A stretch of DNA of 64,000 nt from Rhodopseudomonas palustris HaA2. Lineage in GTDB: Bacteria > Pseudomonadota > Alphaproteobacteria > Rhizobiales > Xanthobacteraceae. Under the pieces are notes generated by a model. That model saw only the letters and a program-made list of their open reading frames with translations, was not told the DNA's origin and ran no database searches. The stretch covers positions 3,224,001 to 3,288,000 of the forward strand of contig NC_007778.1 of assembly GCF_000013365.1 (NCBI RefSeq), read 5' to 3'. Shown here piece by piece: positions 52,705-62,694 of the stretch (its first letter is position 1; each line of letters begins with the position of its first letter). A program made the translations under genes and the position numbers.

Positions 52705-52882
52705 TTTTATTCCCGCAATTGGAATTGTCTTTTTTTGCCGCGGCGCGTCTCTCTGCGGAGCTTCACCTCGGTTGTCGGCCCCCCTGAGATCCCCCTCCGG
52801 AGGCTGACAAGGAGATTAGACGGCACGCGTGCTTGTTAGGCAAGCAGCTAAATCGGACGCCGTGCTGCGCGCGACACAAAAT

Positions 52883-53740
52883 TCAGGAAAAGGCCGCAAA
52901 TCGGTGAAACTGTTCGCGCAGGCGGCGGGCAACTGGGCCCGGCGTGCCACTTCCGATGGCATGGCCGTCGATCGCGACCACCGGCATCACGATCATGCTC
53001 GCCGCCGTGACGAAGGCCTCTGCTGCGTCGGCCGCCTCGGCGGGCGTGAACGGACGCTCCTCGAACCGGATCTGCAGCGCCTCCAGCGCCTCGATCAGCA
53101 CGCCCCGGGTGATACCCGACAGAATCCCCGAGCTGTCGGGCCGGGTCACCACCCGCCCCTGCTTGGTGACGATCCAGGCATTGCTCGACGAGCCTTCGGT
53201 GACGAAGCCGTCGCCGTCGACATACCAGGCTTCGTAGGCGCCGGCTTCGCGTGCCGCCTGCTTCGCCAGCACATTCGGCAGCAGCGCGGTCGACTTGATG
53301 TCGACCCGCGGCCAGCGATTCTCCGGCACGGTGATCACCTTGATGCCGCGCGCCGCATTCTCCGCGCCCTTGGCCGGATTGATCGTGCGCGCGGTCACCA
53401 CCAGACTGGGCTTCACACGGCTCAGCGGAAAACCGTGGTCCCGCCGCGCAACGCCGCGGCTGATCTGCAGATAGACGATCCCGAAGCGCACGCGATTACG
53501 CCGCACCACCTCGTGCAGGATCACAGCCAGCGACGACAGCGGCATCGGCAGCGCGATCCGCAATTCGCTCAGGGATCGCTGCAGCCGCGTCAGATGCCGC
53601 GGCATGTCGACCAGCCGGCCGTCGCGCACCTCGCAGACCTCGTAGACGCCGTCGGCAAACTGATAGCCGCGATCCTCGATGCTGACGCTGGCGTCGCGCA
53701 TCTCCTGATAGCGGCCGTTCACATAGGCGATGCGCGACAT
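52883..53740 (-). CDS. dat: D-amino-acid aminotransferase (class IV)
   Basis: A 285-residue PLP enzyme of fold type IV. The PLP Lys is K149 in VDIKSTALLPN; E182 (TEGSSSNAWIV) contacts the cofactor; RGVARRDHGFP (about 95-105) is the carboxylate-binding motif of D-alanine aminotransferases. It likely interconverts D-alanine/D-glutamate and pyruvate/2-oxoglutarate for peptidoglycan. The hfq-dat-ntrX order is conserved in rhizobia. Confidence 0.88.
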   Translation of the reverse strand: MSRIAYVNGRYQEMRDASVSIEDRGYQFADGVYEVCEVRDGRLVDMPRHLTRLQRSLSELRIALPMPLSSLAVILHEVVRRNRVRFGIVYLQISRGVARRDHGFPLSRVKPSLVVTARTINPAKGAENAARGIKVITVPENRWPRVDIKSTALLPNVLAKQAAREAGAYEAWYVDGDGFVTEGSSSNAWIVTKQGRVVTRPDSSGILSGITRGVLIEALEALQIRFEERPFTPAEAADAAEAFVTAASMIVMPVVAIDGHAIGSGTPGPVARRLREQFHRFAAFS

Positions 53741-53775
53741 CGAGCAATTCCGGTTGAGAGGTCAGAGAAAAACGA

Positions 53776-55143
53776 TCAGCCGACGCCGAGCGCCTTGAGC
53801 TTGCGATGCAGCGCCGAGCGCTCCATGCCGACGAATTCGGCGGTGCGCGAGATGTTGCCGGAGAACCGGCTGATCTGCGCGATGAGGTAGTCGCGCTCGA
53901 ACACCTCGCGGGCCTCGCGCAGCGGCAGCCCCATGATGTGCTCGCCATTGTTGCCGGTCGGCATCGTCGGCACCATCGAGCCGACGTCCTGCGGCAGCAT
54001 GTCGGCGGTGATCACCGCATCCGGGCCGCCGCCGGCGAGGATCATCACCCGCTCGACATTGTTGCGGAGCTGACGGACGTTGCCCGGCCAGACATGCGAC
54101 TGCAGCACGGCCATCGCATCCTGCCCGATCTGCCGCTTCGGCAGGCCGGTCGCTGCCGAAATCTGGTCCATGAAATACTCGATCAATTCGGGAATGTCCT
54201 CGCGCCGTTCCGACAGCGGCGGCACCCGGATCGGCACCACCGACAGCCGGTGATACAGGTCCTCGCGGAAGCGTCCCTCGGCGATCTCCTCTTCGAGATT
54301 GCGCGCCGTCGACGAGATGATGCGAACGTCGACATTGACCTTGGCGGTGCCGCCGGAGCGCTGGAAGGTCTGCTCGACCAGCACCCGCAGGATCTTGTTC
54401 TGGGTCTCGCGCGGCATGTCGGCGATTTCGTCGATGAACAGCGTGCCGCCATGGGCCTCTTCCAGCGCTCCCGCCTTGCGCGCGTGCTCGCCGTTCGGCT
54501 CGATGCCGAACAGCTCGACCTCCATCCGCTCCGGCGTGATCGCGGCGGCGTTGATCACCACGAACGGGCCATCGGCGCGGCCGGAGGCGTTGTGCAGCGT
54601 CCGCGCCGCGAGTTCCTTGCCGGCCCCCGACGGGCCGACGATCAGAATCCGGCTGTTGGCCTTGGCGGCGCGCTCGATGGTCTGGCGCAACTGGTTCATG
54701 CAGGCCGAGCGGCCCATCAGCGTCGAGGCCGACGGCGCCTGCTGCTTCAGTTCGCGCACCTCGCGTTTCAGCCGCGAGGTCTCCAGCGCACGCGTCGCGA
54801 CCAGAAGCAGGCGGTCGGATTTGAACGGCTTCTCGATGAAGTCGTAGGCGCCGCGTTTGATCGCCGCCACCGCGGTCTCGATGTTGCCGTGGCCGGAGAT
54901 CATCACCACCGGCACCTCGGCGTGCTCCTTCTTGATCTGCTCGAGCAACTGCAGGCCGTCGAGCTTGCTGCCCTGCAGCCAGATGTCGAGGAAGATCAAA
55001 TTCGGACGCCGGTTCGCGATCTCCGCCAACGCGGAATCGCTGTCGCGCGCGGTGCGCGACGTGAAGCCTTCGTCCTCGAGAATGCCGGCGACGAGATCGC
55101 GGATATCCGCTTCGTCATCGACGATCAAAATGTCATTCGCCAT
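53776..55143 (-). CDS. ntrX: Nitrogen response regulator NtrX
   Basis: A 455-residue NtrC-family regulator. Receiver with phospho-acceptor D53 (FLDIWL) and K105; AAA+ domain with Walker A GPSGAGKE (170-177) and Walker B LFIDE (235-239); C-terminal Fis-type HTH (GNISRTAEFVGMERSALHRKLKALGV). The sigma54-contact loop GAFTGA is missing: after ELFG the sequence reads IEPNGEHARKAGALEEA. Thus it likely regulates without sigma54. Partner of NtrY, 17 nt upstream. Confidence 0.93.
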   Translation of the reverse strand: MANDILIVDDEADIRDLVAGILEDEGFTSRTARDSDSALAEIANRRPNLIFLDIWLQGSKLDGLQLLEQIKKEHAEVPVVMISGHGNIETAVAAIKRGAYDFIEKPFKSDRLLLVATRALETSRLKREVRELKQQAPSASTLMGRSACMNQLRQTIERAAKANSRILIVGPSGAGKELAARTLHNASGRADGPFVVINAAAITPERMEVELFGIEPNGEHARKAGALEEAHGGTLFIDEIADMPRETQNKILRVLVEQTFQRSGGTAKVNVDVRIISSTARNLEEEIAEGRFREDLYHRLSVVPIRVPPLSERREDIPELIEYFMDQISAATGLPKRQIGQDAMAVLQSHVWPGNVRQLRNNVERVMILAGGGPDAVITADMLPQDVGSMVPTMPTGNNGEHIMGLPLREAREVFERDYLIAQISRFSGNISRTAEFVGMERSALHRKLKALGVG

Positions 55144-55160
55144 TTGTCGAGCCTGTCATT

Positions 55161-57449
55161 CTAGCCGCTGTTCGCCGCTTCTATCTTCGGTTCGTTGCCG
55201 GCCTTGGCTTTTGGTTCACCGGCAGGCGGTGCCACGGGCTGTCCGGACATCGCAAATCGTAACCGCATCCACGCGCCACGTTGCCCGGGCCGGAAGTCGG
55301 ATGCGTCGTTGAGTTCGATGCCGCCGCCATGATCGACCAGCACGCGCCCGACGATCGCGAGCCCGAGGCCGGTGCCCTTCTCGCGCGTGGTCACGTAGGG
55401 TTCGAGCAGGCGTGAGCGGCTTTGTTTGGGCAGACCGATGCCGTTGTCGACGACGTCGATGACGACGTCGTCGCCGTCGCGCGCCGCCACCACCTCGATC
55501 CTGCCCTTGCCGAGTTCCTCCGGCGGCACCGCCTCGATCGCCTCGGCCGCGTTCTTGATGATGTTGGTCAACGCCTGCGAAATCAGACGGCGGTCGAACC
55601 GCGCCCGCAGCGGGTCGTCCTTGATCTCGGTCTCGATCTCGACCTCGGGATGGCCGACGCGCATCAGGAACACCACCTGGCGCACGGTGTCGGCGACATC
55701 CTCGCCTTCGATTACCGGCTTCGGCATCCGCGCGAAGCGCGAGAATTCGTCGACCATGCGGCGGATGTCGTCGACCTGGCGCACGATGGTGTCGGTGCAC
55801 TGCTCGAAGATGCCCTTGTCCTCGACGATCACCTTGCCGAACTTGCGCTTGATCCGCTCCGCCGACAGCTGGATCGGGGTCAGCGGGTTCTTGATCTCGT
55901 GCGCGATCCGGCGCGCGACATCGCCCCAGGCCGAGGTCCGCTGCGCCGACACCAGCTCGGTGATATCGTCGAGCGTGATGATGTAGCTGTCGCGGGCGTG
56001 GCCGGTCTGCTCGGCCGTGACGCGCACCGAGAGAATGCGTTCGCGGCCATCGCGGGTGATGGTGATCTGGCCCTGCACCAGACGCTGCGCGCCTTCGCAG
56101 GCCGCGGCCATCATTTCGTCGAGCTCGGGAATCACCTCGGACAGCGGATGCCCCAGCGTCTCGGATTCCGAATGCCCGATCAGCTTCTCCGCCGAGCGGT
56201 TGAGAATGCCGATGCTGAGCGAGCCGTCGACGCCGATGATGCCGGCGCTGGCCGACGACAGCACCGCTTCGATGAAGCGGCGGCGACTGTCGATCAGATC
56301 GCTGGCGCTGACCAGTTCGTCGCGCTGGGTCCGCAGCTCCTGCGTCATCTTGTTGAAAGTCTCGCCGAGTTGCGACAGGTCGCCCTCGGATTTGAACACC
56401 GGCACCTGGACGTGCAGATCGCCGGTCGAGACCATCTGCGCCGCGCCCATCAGGCGGCGGATCGGCGCCACCAGCCAATTGGCGAAGTTCAGCCCGATCA
56501 GCACCGACGACATCAGCACCGTCAGCGCGATCACCGTGAACATCAGCGCGAACGCGACCTGAACGCCGAGCCGGCGCGCCTCGATCTCGGCATATTCGGC
56601 GACGCTGGCCTGGGTCTGCCGCAATTGCGCCACCACGCGGGGGTCGAGCAGCCGCGCGACATACAGGAAGGTGTCGTCGAAGCCCTTCAGCCGGATCACC
56701 GCGGCGACGTAATTGGCCTCGATGAACACCGCGATCTGCGGCTCGGTGTCGTCGACATTGCTGAGGAATTCGGGGGCCGGCGTGTCGAAATCGCGCTGGA
56801 TGCCGGTCTGGGCCGACTCCACGATGTTGCGGTCCTTGTCGATCAGCATCGCGCCGGGAAGATTGCGCGACGCGGCATCGGTGGTGAGAAATTCGCGGAA
56901 GGACTTGCGGTCCTGGTCGAACAGCGGCCGGACCCGCGAGATGTCGTTCGCCATGCCGATGATGTCGCCGCGGATCAGCTGGCCGTGTTCGTGCAGATAG
57001 GCATTGGCGACGATCAGCGAATTCTGGATCACCGCCCGGGTCGGCCCTGAGAACAGCCGGTCGAGGCCGCGGTCGAGCGTGACATTGGCGACGACCGACA
57101 CCAGCACCGCCGGCAGCACGGCGATCACCGAGAACAGGCTGACGATCTGGACGTGGAGCCGCGCCGCCGCCCGTCCGCGCCGCCGGGCCTGGATGATCTT
57201 CCAGACCTCGCGGACGATGATCGCCACCAGCAGCAGGATGGTGGCGCCGTTGATCAGCAGGAAGGTGACGACGACGGCCCGGGTGGGCGCAATCGGCGTC
57301 AGTCCGGTCAGGATGACGAAGGTGAGGAAGGCCGACAGCAGCGCCACGCACACCGCGATCGGCGCCAGCAGCCGGCGCCAGAAGGCGGCGCGCGGCTCGG
57401 CGATCGACGGGTCGTCAACGGTTGGGGTCGACGTCTCTGCGCTGGTCAT
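55161..57449 (-). CDS. ntrY: Sensor histidine kinase NtrY
   Basis: A 762-residue membrane kinase. N-terminal spans (about residues 30-110), a periplasmic part, another span near 305, HAMP (about 325-380), PAS (about 400-480), HisKA with the phospho-His in [22 protein letters not shown] (about 515), and HATPase with DNGIGLP and GTGLGLAI. It senses an envelope or redox/nitrogen cue and phosphorylates NtrX. A Pro/Lys/Ala-rich C-terminal tail is present. A hairpin sits in the gap to ntrC. Confidence 0.94.
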   Translation of the reverse strand: MTSAETSTPTVDDPSIAEPRAAFWRRLLAPIAVCVALLSAFLTFVILTGLTPIAPTRAVVVTFLLINGATILLLVAIIVREVWKIIQARRRGRAAARLHVQIVSLFSVIAVLPAVLVSVVANVTLDRGLDRLFSGPTRAVIQNSLIVANAYLHEHGQLIRGDIIGMANDISRVRPLFDQDRKSFREFLTTDAASRNLPGAMLIDKDRNIVESAQTGIQRDFDTPAPEFLSNVDDTEPQIAVFIEANYVAAVIRLKGFDDTFLYVARLLDPRVVAQLRQTQASVAEYAEIEARRLGVQVAFALMFTVIALTVLMSSVLIGLNFANWLVAPIRRLMGAAQMVSTGDLHVQVPVFKSEGDLSQLGETFNKMTQELRTQRDELVSASDLIDSRRRFIEAVLSSASAGIIGVDGSLSIGILNRSAEKLIGHSESETLGHPLSEVIPELDEMMAAACEGAQRLVQGQITITRDGRERILSVRVTAEQTGHARDSYIITLDDITELVSAQRTSAWGDVARRIAHEIKNPLTPIQLSAERIKRKFGKVIVEDKGIFEQCTDTIVRQVDDIRRMVDEFSRFARMPKPVIEGEDVADTVRQVVFLMRVGHPEVEIETEIKDDPLRARFDRRLISQALTNIIKNAAEAIEAVPPEELGKGRIEVVAARDGDDVVIDVVDNGIGLPKQSRSRLLEPYVTTREKGTGLGLAIVGRVLVDHGGGIELNDASDFRPGQRGAWMRLRFAMSGQPVAPPAGEPKAKAGNEPKIEAANSG

Positions 57450-57545
57450 TCTGGCAATAATCAATGAATGCGACGGGTCACCGCCGCAAAGGCAAGTGAT
57501 GCATTCCTACAACATTGTTGCTCAATTACGACAATATCGCGGCGC

Positions 57546-57569
57546 GCCGCCCGAAGAACCTCGGGCGGC
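57546..57569. terminator. Hairpin between ntrC and ntrY
   Basis: GCCGCCCGA and TCGGGCGGC form a perfect 9-bp stem around AGAACC in the gap of 156 nt. On the ntrC transcript no T run follows, so it may be a partial stop or processing site that reduces read-through into ntrYX. Confidence 0.5.
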
Positions 57570-57605
57570 TACGCAGTGCACAGCATAAAACCTTGACCCA
57601 GCGTG

Positions 57606-59048
57606 TCAGCCGCCGGTCCGATAAACCTGAATATCGAGGTCGCGGATCTTCTTCCGCAGCGTATTGCGGTTCAGACCGAGCAGATCGGCCGCCCTGATCT
57701 GGTTGCCGCGAGTCGCCGCCAGCGCCGCGGTCAAGAGCGGCACTTCGATCTCGCGCAGCACGCGATGGTAGAGCCCCGGCGGCGGGACGCCGTTCGGGAA
57801 GCCCGAAAAATGCGACGAAAGGTACATTTCGACCGCTCCGCCGAGATTGTCGACGGTGTGGGCGACGCTGCCGCCGGACACCACCGCGGGCGGTGCCAGT
57901 TCGCCGTCGATCACCGAGGCGGTGATGACGTCCTGCGGATACAGCGCCGCCAGCCGCCGCGCCAGATTCTCCAGCTCGCGGACGTTGCCCGGCCAGCGAT
58001 GCTGCTTCATCCGCTCCAGCGCCGCGCTGTCGAGCTTCTTGGCCGGTAGGCCGTCCTTCTCCGCCAGCGCGAAGAAGTGCCGCACCAGGTCCGGCAGATC
58101 CTCGATGTGTTCGCGCAATGGAGGAAGCCGCAGCGGCACCACGTTGAGACGAAAGAACAAATCCTCCCGGAACAGACCCTGCTGGATCAGGATGCGCAAA
58201 TCCTTGTTGGAGGCTGCAACGATCCGCACGTCGGTCTTGATCGGGGTGCGGCCGCCGACGGTGGTGTATTCGCCCTGCTGCAGCACCCGCAGCAACCGCG
58301 TCTGCGCCTCCATCGGCATGTCGCCGATCTCGTCGAGAAACAGCGTGCCGCCCTCGGCCTGTTCGAACCGGCCGGAGGCGCGGGTGTTGGCACCGGTAAA
58401 GGCGCCGCGCTCGTGGCCGAACAATTCCGACTCGATCAGGTCGCGCGGGATCGCCGCCATGTTGACCGCGACGAACGGGCCGTTGCGGCGCTTGCCGTAA
58501 TCGTGCAGCGCGCGCGCCACCAGTTCCTTGCCGGTGCCGCTCTCGCCGGAGATCATCACGGTGAGGTCGGTCTGCATCAGCCGCGCCAGCACGCGGTAGA
58601 TTTCCTGCATCGCCGGCGAGCGGCCGACCAGCGGGATCGAATCGAATTCGCTCTCGTCGTTCTGGTTGCTGGAGCGCTCCTTCGGCTCGGCCAGCGCGCG
58701 GCCGACGATCGCGATCAGCTCCTTGAGGTCGAACGGCTTCGGCAGATATTCGTAGGCGCCCTTCTCCGAGGCGCGGATCGCGGTCATGAAGGTGTTCTGC
58801 GCGCTCATCACGATGACCGGCAGGTTCGGCCGCATCTTCTTGATCCGCGGCAGCAGGTCGAAGGCGTTTTCGTCCGGCATCACCACGTCGGTGATCACCA
58901 GATCGCCCTCGCCCTGGCTGACCCAGCGCCACAGCGTCGCGGCATTGCCGGTCAGCCGCACTTCGTATCCGGCGCGCGACAGCGCCTGGTTCAACACCGT
59001 GCGGATGGCGGTGTCGTCATCGGCGACAAGAATACTACCTGCGGGCAT
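57606..59048 (-). CDS. ntrC: Nitrogen regulator NtrC
   Basis: A 480-residue sigma54 activator. Receiver with D54 ([10 protein letters not shown]), AAA+ with Walker A GESGTGKE (168-175) and intact GAFTGA (215-220), and a C-terminal Fis HTH ([23 protein letters not shown]). Phosphorylated by NtrB under nitrogen limitation, it activates ammonium uptake and glutamine synthetase genes. Coupled to ntrB (9 nt gap). Confidence 0.97.
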   Translation of the reverse strand: MPAGSILVADDDTAIRTVLNQALSRAGYEVRLTGNAATLWRWVSQGEGDLVITDVVMPDENAFDLLPRIKKMRPNLPVIVMSAQNTFMTAIRASEKGAYEYLPKPFDLKELIAIVGRALAEPKERSSNQNDESEFDSIPLVGRSPAMQEIYRVLARLMQTDLTVMISGESGTGKELVARALHDYGKRRNGPFVAVNMAAIPRDLIESELFGHERGAFTGANTRASGRFEQAEGGTLFLDEIGDMPMEAQTRLLRVLQQGEYTTVGGRTPIKTDVRIVAASNKDLRILIQQGLFREDLFFRLNVVPLRLPPLREHIEDLPDLVRHFFALAEKDGLPAKKLDSAALERMKQHRWPGNVRELENLARRLAALYPQDVITASVIDGELAPPAVVSGGSVAHTVDNLGGAVEMYLSSHFSGFPNGVPPPGLYHRVLREIEVPLLTAALAATRGNQIRAADLLGLNRNTLRKKIRDLDIQVYRTGG

Positions 59049-59057
59049 TGCTCGTCC

Positions 59058-60227
59058 TCATCTTGCAGTCTGTGAGGCGGATGACGCCGGCACGTCCTCG
59101 CCGTTGCTCTGATTGTAGTTCTTCGCCGTGTTGTACATCGGCAGCAGCACGCGAAACGTGGTCTTGCGCGGCTGCGATTCACATTCGATGATTCCGCCGT
59201 GGTCGCCGACGATCTTGGCGACGAGCGCGAGGCCGAGGCCTGAGCCCGACGCCTTGGTGGTGACGAACGGATCGAACAGGTTCGGCATCAGGTCTTCCGG
59301 CACGCCGGGCCCGTTGTCCTTGACGCAGAATTCCAGCGGCAGCGACACCCGGGTCTTCTTGCCGGGCACCGACAGCCGCACGCCGGGACGGAACGCGGTG
59401 GTGAGCTGGATCTCGGCGTCGCTGCCGAGATCGATCACGGCCTCGGCGGCGTTCTTCACCAGATTCAGAAACACCTGGATCAGTTGATCCTGATTGGCGA
59501 GCACCGGCGGCAGCGACGGGTCGTAGTCCTCGACGAACTTGATGTTGCGCGCGAAGCCGGACTGCGCGAGCCGTTTGACGTGATCGAGCACCGAATGGAT
59601 GTTGACCGGGCCGCGCGCCACCGGGCGGTCGTCGCCGAAAACTTCCATCCGATCGACCAGCGTGACGATCCGATCGGCCTCGTCGCAGATCAGCCGCGTC
59701 AGCATCCGGTCTTCCGACGACGCCTGCTGCTCGAGGAGCTGAGCCGCGCCGCGGATGCCGGACAGCGGGTTCTTGATCTCGTGCGCCAGCATCGCCGCCA
59801 GCGCGATCACCGAACGCGCGGCGCTGCGATGGGTGAGCTGCCGGTCCATCTTGTCGGCGATGGTGCGCTCCTGCAGCATCACCACGATGTGGCCGGGGCG
59901 TTCGTTCAGCGGCGCAACATGCAGATCGACCTGACGGTCGGCGCCGATCCGCGGCGTGCCGAGATCGACCTTGTACTCGTTGACCGGCGAATTGCCGCTA
60001 CGCACCTGCTCGATCAACGCCAGCAGCGGGCTGCCGAACGGCACCAGCTCGGTCAGCGATTGGCGCCGAAGGAGCTGCGTCGAAATCTCGAAGAACGATT
60101 CCGCCGCCATGTTGGCGTCGATGATCTTGCCGTCCGGGCCGATCAACAGCACGGGATTCGGCAGCGCGTTGAGGATCGCATCGCTTTCGGTCGGCTTGGC
60201 GTGGCGCGGTTCGAGGACGGCGTTCAT
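59058..60227 (-). CDS. ntrB: Nitrogen sensor kinase NtrB
   Basis: A 389-residue soluble kinase: PAS domain (about 15-120), HisKA with H149 ([15 protein letters not shown]), HATPase with DNGPGVP and GSGLGLAL. It is controlled by PII protein and acts on NtrC. The ATG overlaps the dusB stop (ATGA). Confidence 0.97.
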   Translation of the reverse strand: MNAVLEPRHAKPTESDAILNALPNPVLLIGPDGKIIDANMAAESFFEISTQLLRRQSLTELVPFGSPLLALIEQVRSGNSPVNEYKVDLGTPRIGADRQVDLHVAPLNERPGHIVVMLQERTIADKMDRQLTHRSAARSVIALAAMLAHEIKNPLSGIRGAAQLLEQQASSEDRMLTRLICDEADRIVTLVDRMEVFGDDRPVARGPVNIHSVLDHVKRLAQSGFARNIKFVEDYDPSLPPVLANQDQLIQVFLNLVKNAAEAVIDLGSDAEIQLTTAFRPGVRLSVPGKKTRVSLPLEFCVKDNGPGVPEDLMPNLFDPFVTTKASGSGLGLALVAKIVGDHGGIIECESQPRKTTFRVLLPMYNTAKNYNQSNGEDVPASSASQTAR

Positions 60228-61288
60228 GCGGCGGCTCTCCAGGCGAAATCGTCGTAGGCGTCAGTGAGCGCATGATGCACACGGGTCGGGCTGTCGTCGG
60301 TGAGGATCGTCGTCCTCCACCGCTTCAGCGTCGCCGGCGGCGCGCCGCTGGCGGCGGCGGCGACGTCGAGCGACCAGCCGAGATGTTTGCGCGCATGGCG
60401 CAGCCCGATGCGCTCGCCATACAGGCCGAGCACGCCGTCATACAGCGCGCGCAGATAAGCGAGCTGATCGGTGAGCGACGGCATCGCTTCGGCGATCCCG
60501 GTCTGCAGGCGGCGACCGATCTGGCCCGGCAGCCACGGCTGCCCCTGCGCCCCGCGGCCGATCATCACCGCGTCGGCGCCGGACTGATCCAGCGCCTCGA
60601 CCGCCATCTGATACGAGGTGATATCGCCATTGACGACCAGCGGAATGCCGACGGCGTCGCGGACCGCGCGGACGGCACGCCAGTCGGCTTCGCCCTTGTA
60701 GAACTGACTGCGGGTGCGGCCATGCACGGTCACGAGTTGCACGCCGGCGGCCTCGGCTCGCCGCGCCAGTTCCGGCGCGTTGCGCGAGCGATCGTCCCAG
60801 CCGAGCCGCATCTTCAGCGTCACCGGCACGCGCACCGCGCCGATCGTTGCCTCGATCAGCGTCAGCGCGTGATCGAGATCACGCATCAAGGCCGATCCGG
60901 ACTGGCCGCCGGTCACATGCCGCGCCGGGCAGCCCATATTGATGTCGATGATATCGGCGCCGCCGGCTTCCGCGATCCGGGCGGCTTCCGCCATCCAGTG
61001 CGGCTCGCAGCCGGCGAGCTGAACCACATGCGGCCCGTCGTCGATGGCGTCGCAGCGGCGGACAGACATCGCGCGCCCCTGCACAAGATCTTCGCTGGCG
61101 GTCATCTCGGATACCACGAGCCCGGCGCCGAGAGCTGCGACCTGTTTGCGAAACGGCGCATCTGTAATGCCGGACATCGGCGCCAGCAGCACGCGATTGG
61201 CCACCGCAATTTTGCCAATTCTCAAAGGCGGCGAACCTGTTACTGTAGGTCGGGTCACAAGCTGCTCATTCTGTCGCCAGCGCGTCAT
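60224..61288 (-). CDS. dusB: tRNA-dihydrouridine synthase (DusB/NifR3)
   Basis: A 354-residue FMN-dependent TIM-barrel enzyme reducing uridine in tRNA D-loops. [14 protein letters not shown] (34-47), catalytic C120 in [19 protein letters not shown] and [16 protein letters not shown] are diagnostic. It is nifR3 at the head of the alphaproteobacterial nifR3-ntrBC operon. A TATAAT-type promoter and palindrome precede it. Confidence 0.95.
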   Translation of the reverse strand: MTRWRQNEQLVTRPTVTGSPPLRIGKIAVANRVLLAPMSGITDAPFRKQVAALGAGLVVSEMTASEDLVQGRAMSVRRCDAIDDGPHVVQLAGCEPHWMAEAARIAEAGGADIIDINMGCPARHVTGGQSGSALMRDLDHALTLIEATIGAVRVPVTLKMRLGWDDRSRNAPELARRAEAAGVQLVTVHGRTRSQFYKGEADWRAVRAVRDAVGIPLVVNGDITSYQMAVEALDQSGADAVMIGRGAQGQPWLPGQIGRRLQTGIAEAMPSLTDQLAYLRALYDGVLGLYGERIGLRHARKHLGWSLDVAAAASGAPPATLKRWRTTILTDDSPTRVHHALTDAYDDFAWRAAA

Positions 61289-61301
61289 TGCGACCGGTCT
61301 A

Positions 61302-61322
61302 GCTCAATGTTTGAGCATTATA
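61302..61322 (-). promoter_or_regulatory. Promoter -10 and operator-like palindrome of dusB-ntrBC
   Basis: On the minus strand a perfect -10 hexamer TATAAT (61317-61322) is followed at once by GCTCAA-ACA-TTGAGC (61302-61316), a 6+6 palindrome covering the expected start of transcription, 14 nt before the ATG. The -35 (CTGGCT region, 18-nt spacer) is weak. A repressor or activator bound at the palindrome would control the operon. Confidence 0.55.
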
Positions 61323-61486
61323 GGTCATTGCCTACAGTTTAGCCAGTTATACCAGACATGCAAGTGCGTTGCAGCAATTCTCCCGCCTGACGGCGCGCGA
61401 ATCACGCGGAATCGACGCTCAGGCATGCTAAGGGCTCTCCCCGCCCCCTCGCCTGCTGTCCCCGATCGAGAAACTGATCCTTGCCG

Positions 61487-62692
61487 ATGCAGAAACCTCC
61501 CCGTACCGCCGCCATCATCGTCGCCGCCGGCCGCGGCCTCCGCGCTGGCGCGGGCGGCCCCAAACAATACCGCACGCTCGCCGGACGGCCGGTGATTGCC
61601 AGGGCTTTGCAGCCGTTTTGTACGCACCCGGAGGTCTTTGCGGTCCAGCCCGTGACCAATCCGGACGACACCGCGACGTTCAACGAGGCGGTCGCCGGGC
61701 TCGATTTCCGACCTGCGGTCGGTGGCGGCGCGACCCGGCAGGCGTCGGTTCGCGCCGGGCTGGAAGCGCTGGCCGAACTGAACCCCGACATCGTGCTGAT
61801 CCACGACGCGGCGCGTCCCTTTGTCACGCCGGATCTGATCTCGCGTGCGATCGTCGCGGCCGGCCAGACCGGCGCGGCGCTGCCGGTGATCGCGGTCAAC
61901 GACACCGTCAAGCAGGTCGATGCCGAGGGCTGCGTCGTGGCGACGCCGGACCGCGCGCAATTGCGGATCGCGCAGACGCCGCAGGCCTTCCGTTTCGACG
62001 TGATTCTCGACGCGCACCGCCGCGCCGCGCGCGATGGTCGCGATGACTTCACCGACGACGCCGCGATCGCCGAATGGGCGGGATTGACGGTGTCCACGTT
62101 CGAGGGCGATGCTGCCAACATGAAACTGACCACGCCGGAAGACTTCTCGCGCGAAGAGAGCCGCCTCACCGCGGCGCTCGGCGACATCCGCACCGGCACC
62201 GGCTACGACGTCCACGCCTTCGGCGACGGCGATCACGTCTGGCTGTGCGGGCTGAAGGTGCCGCACAATCGCGGCTTCCTGGCGCATTCCGACGGCGACG
62301 TCGGACTGCACGCGCTGGTCGACGCCATCCTCGGCGCGCTGGCCGACGGCGACATCGGCTCGCACTTCCCGCCGACCGACCCGCAATGGAAGGGCGCGGC
62401 CTCCGACAAGTTCCTGAAATACGCGGTCGACCGCGTCGCCGCGCGCGGCGGCCGCATCGCCAATCTCGAAGTGACGATGATCTGCGAGCGGCCGAAGATC
62501 GGCCCGCTGCGCGACCCGATGCGGCAGCGCATCGCCGAGATCACCGGCGTTCCGGTGTCGCGCGTCGCCGTGAAGGCGACCACCAGCGAGCGGCTCGGCT
62601 TCACCGGCCGCGAGGAAGGCATCGCCGCCACCGCGTCGGCCACCATCCGGCTGCCTTGGTCCCCTTGGGGCGCCGAAGGACAGGCCTCCTGA
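61487..62692 (+). CDS. ispDF: Bifunctional IspD/IspF
   Basis: A 401-residue fusion of two MEP-pathway enzymes. IspD part (1-235): [31 protein letters not shown]. IspF part: GTGYDVHAF (start near 237), [19 protein letters not shown] with metal ligands, [12 protein letters not shown]. It makes methylerythritol cyclodiphosphate, bypassing IspE substrate order as in other alphaproteobacteria. The ATG at 61487 is preferred over a TTG two codons earlier. Confidence 0.96.
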   Translation: MQKPPRTAAIIVAAGRGLRAGAGGPKQYRTLAGRPVIARALQPFCTHPEVFAVQPVTNPDDTATFNEAVAGLDFRPAVGGGATRQASVRAGLEALAELNPDIVLIHDAARPFVTPDLISRAIVAAGQTGAALPVIAVNDTVKQVDAEGCVVATPDRAQLRIAQTPQAFRFDVILDAHRRAARDGRDDFTDDAAIAEWAGLTVSTFEGDAANMKLTTPEDFSREESRLTAALGDIRTGTGYDVHAFGDGDHVWLCGLKVPHNRGFLAHSDGDVGLHALVDAILGALADGDIGSHFPPTDPQWKGAASDKFLKYAVDRVAARGGRIANLEVTMICERPKIGPLRDPMRQRIAEITGVPVSRVAVKATTSERLGFTGREEGIAATASATIRLPWSPWGAEGQAS

Positions 62693-62694
62693 CG

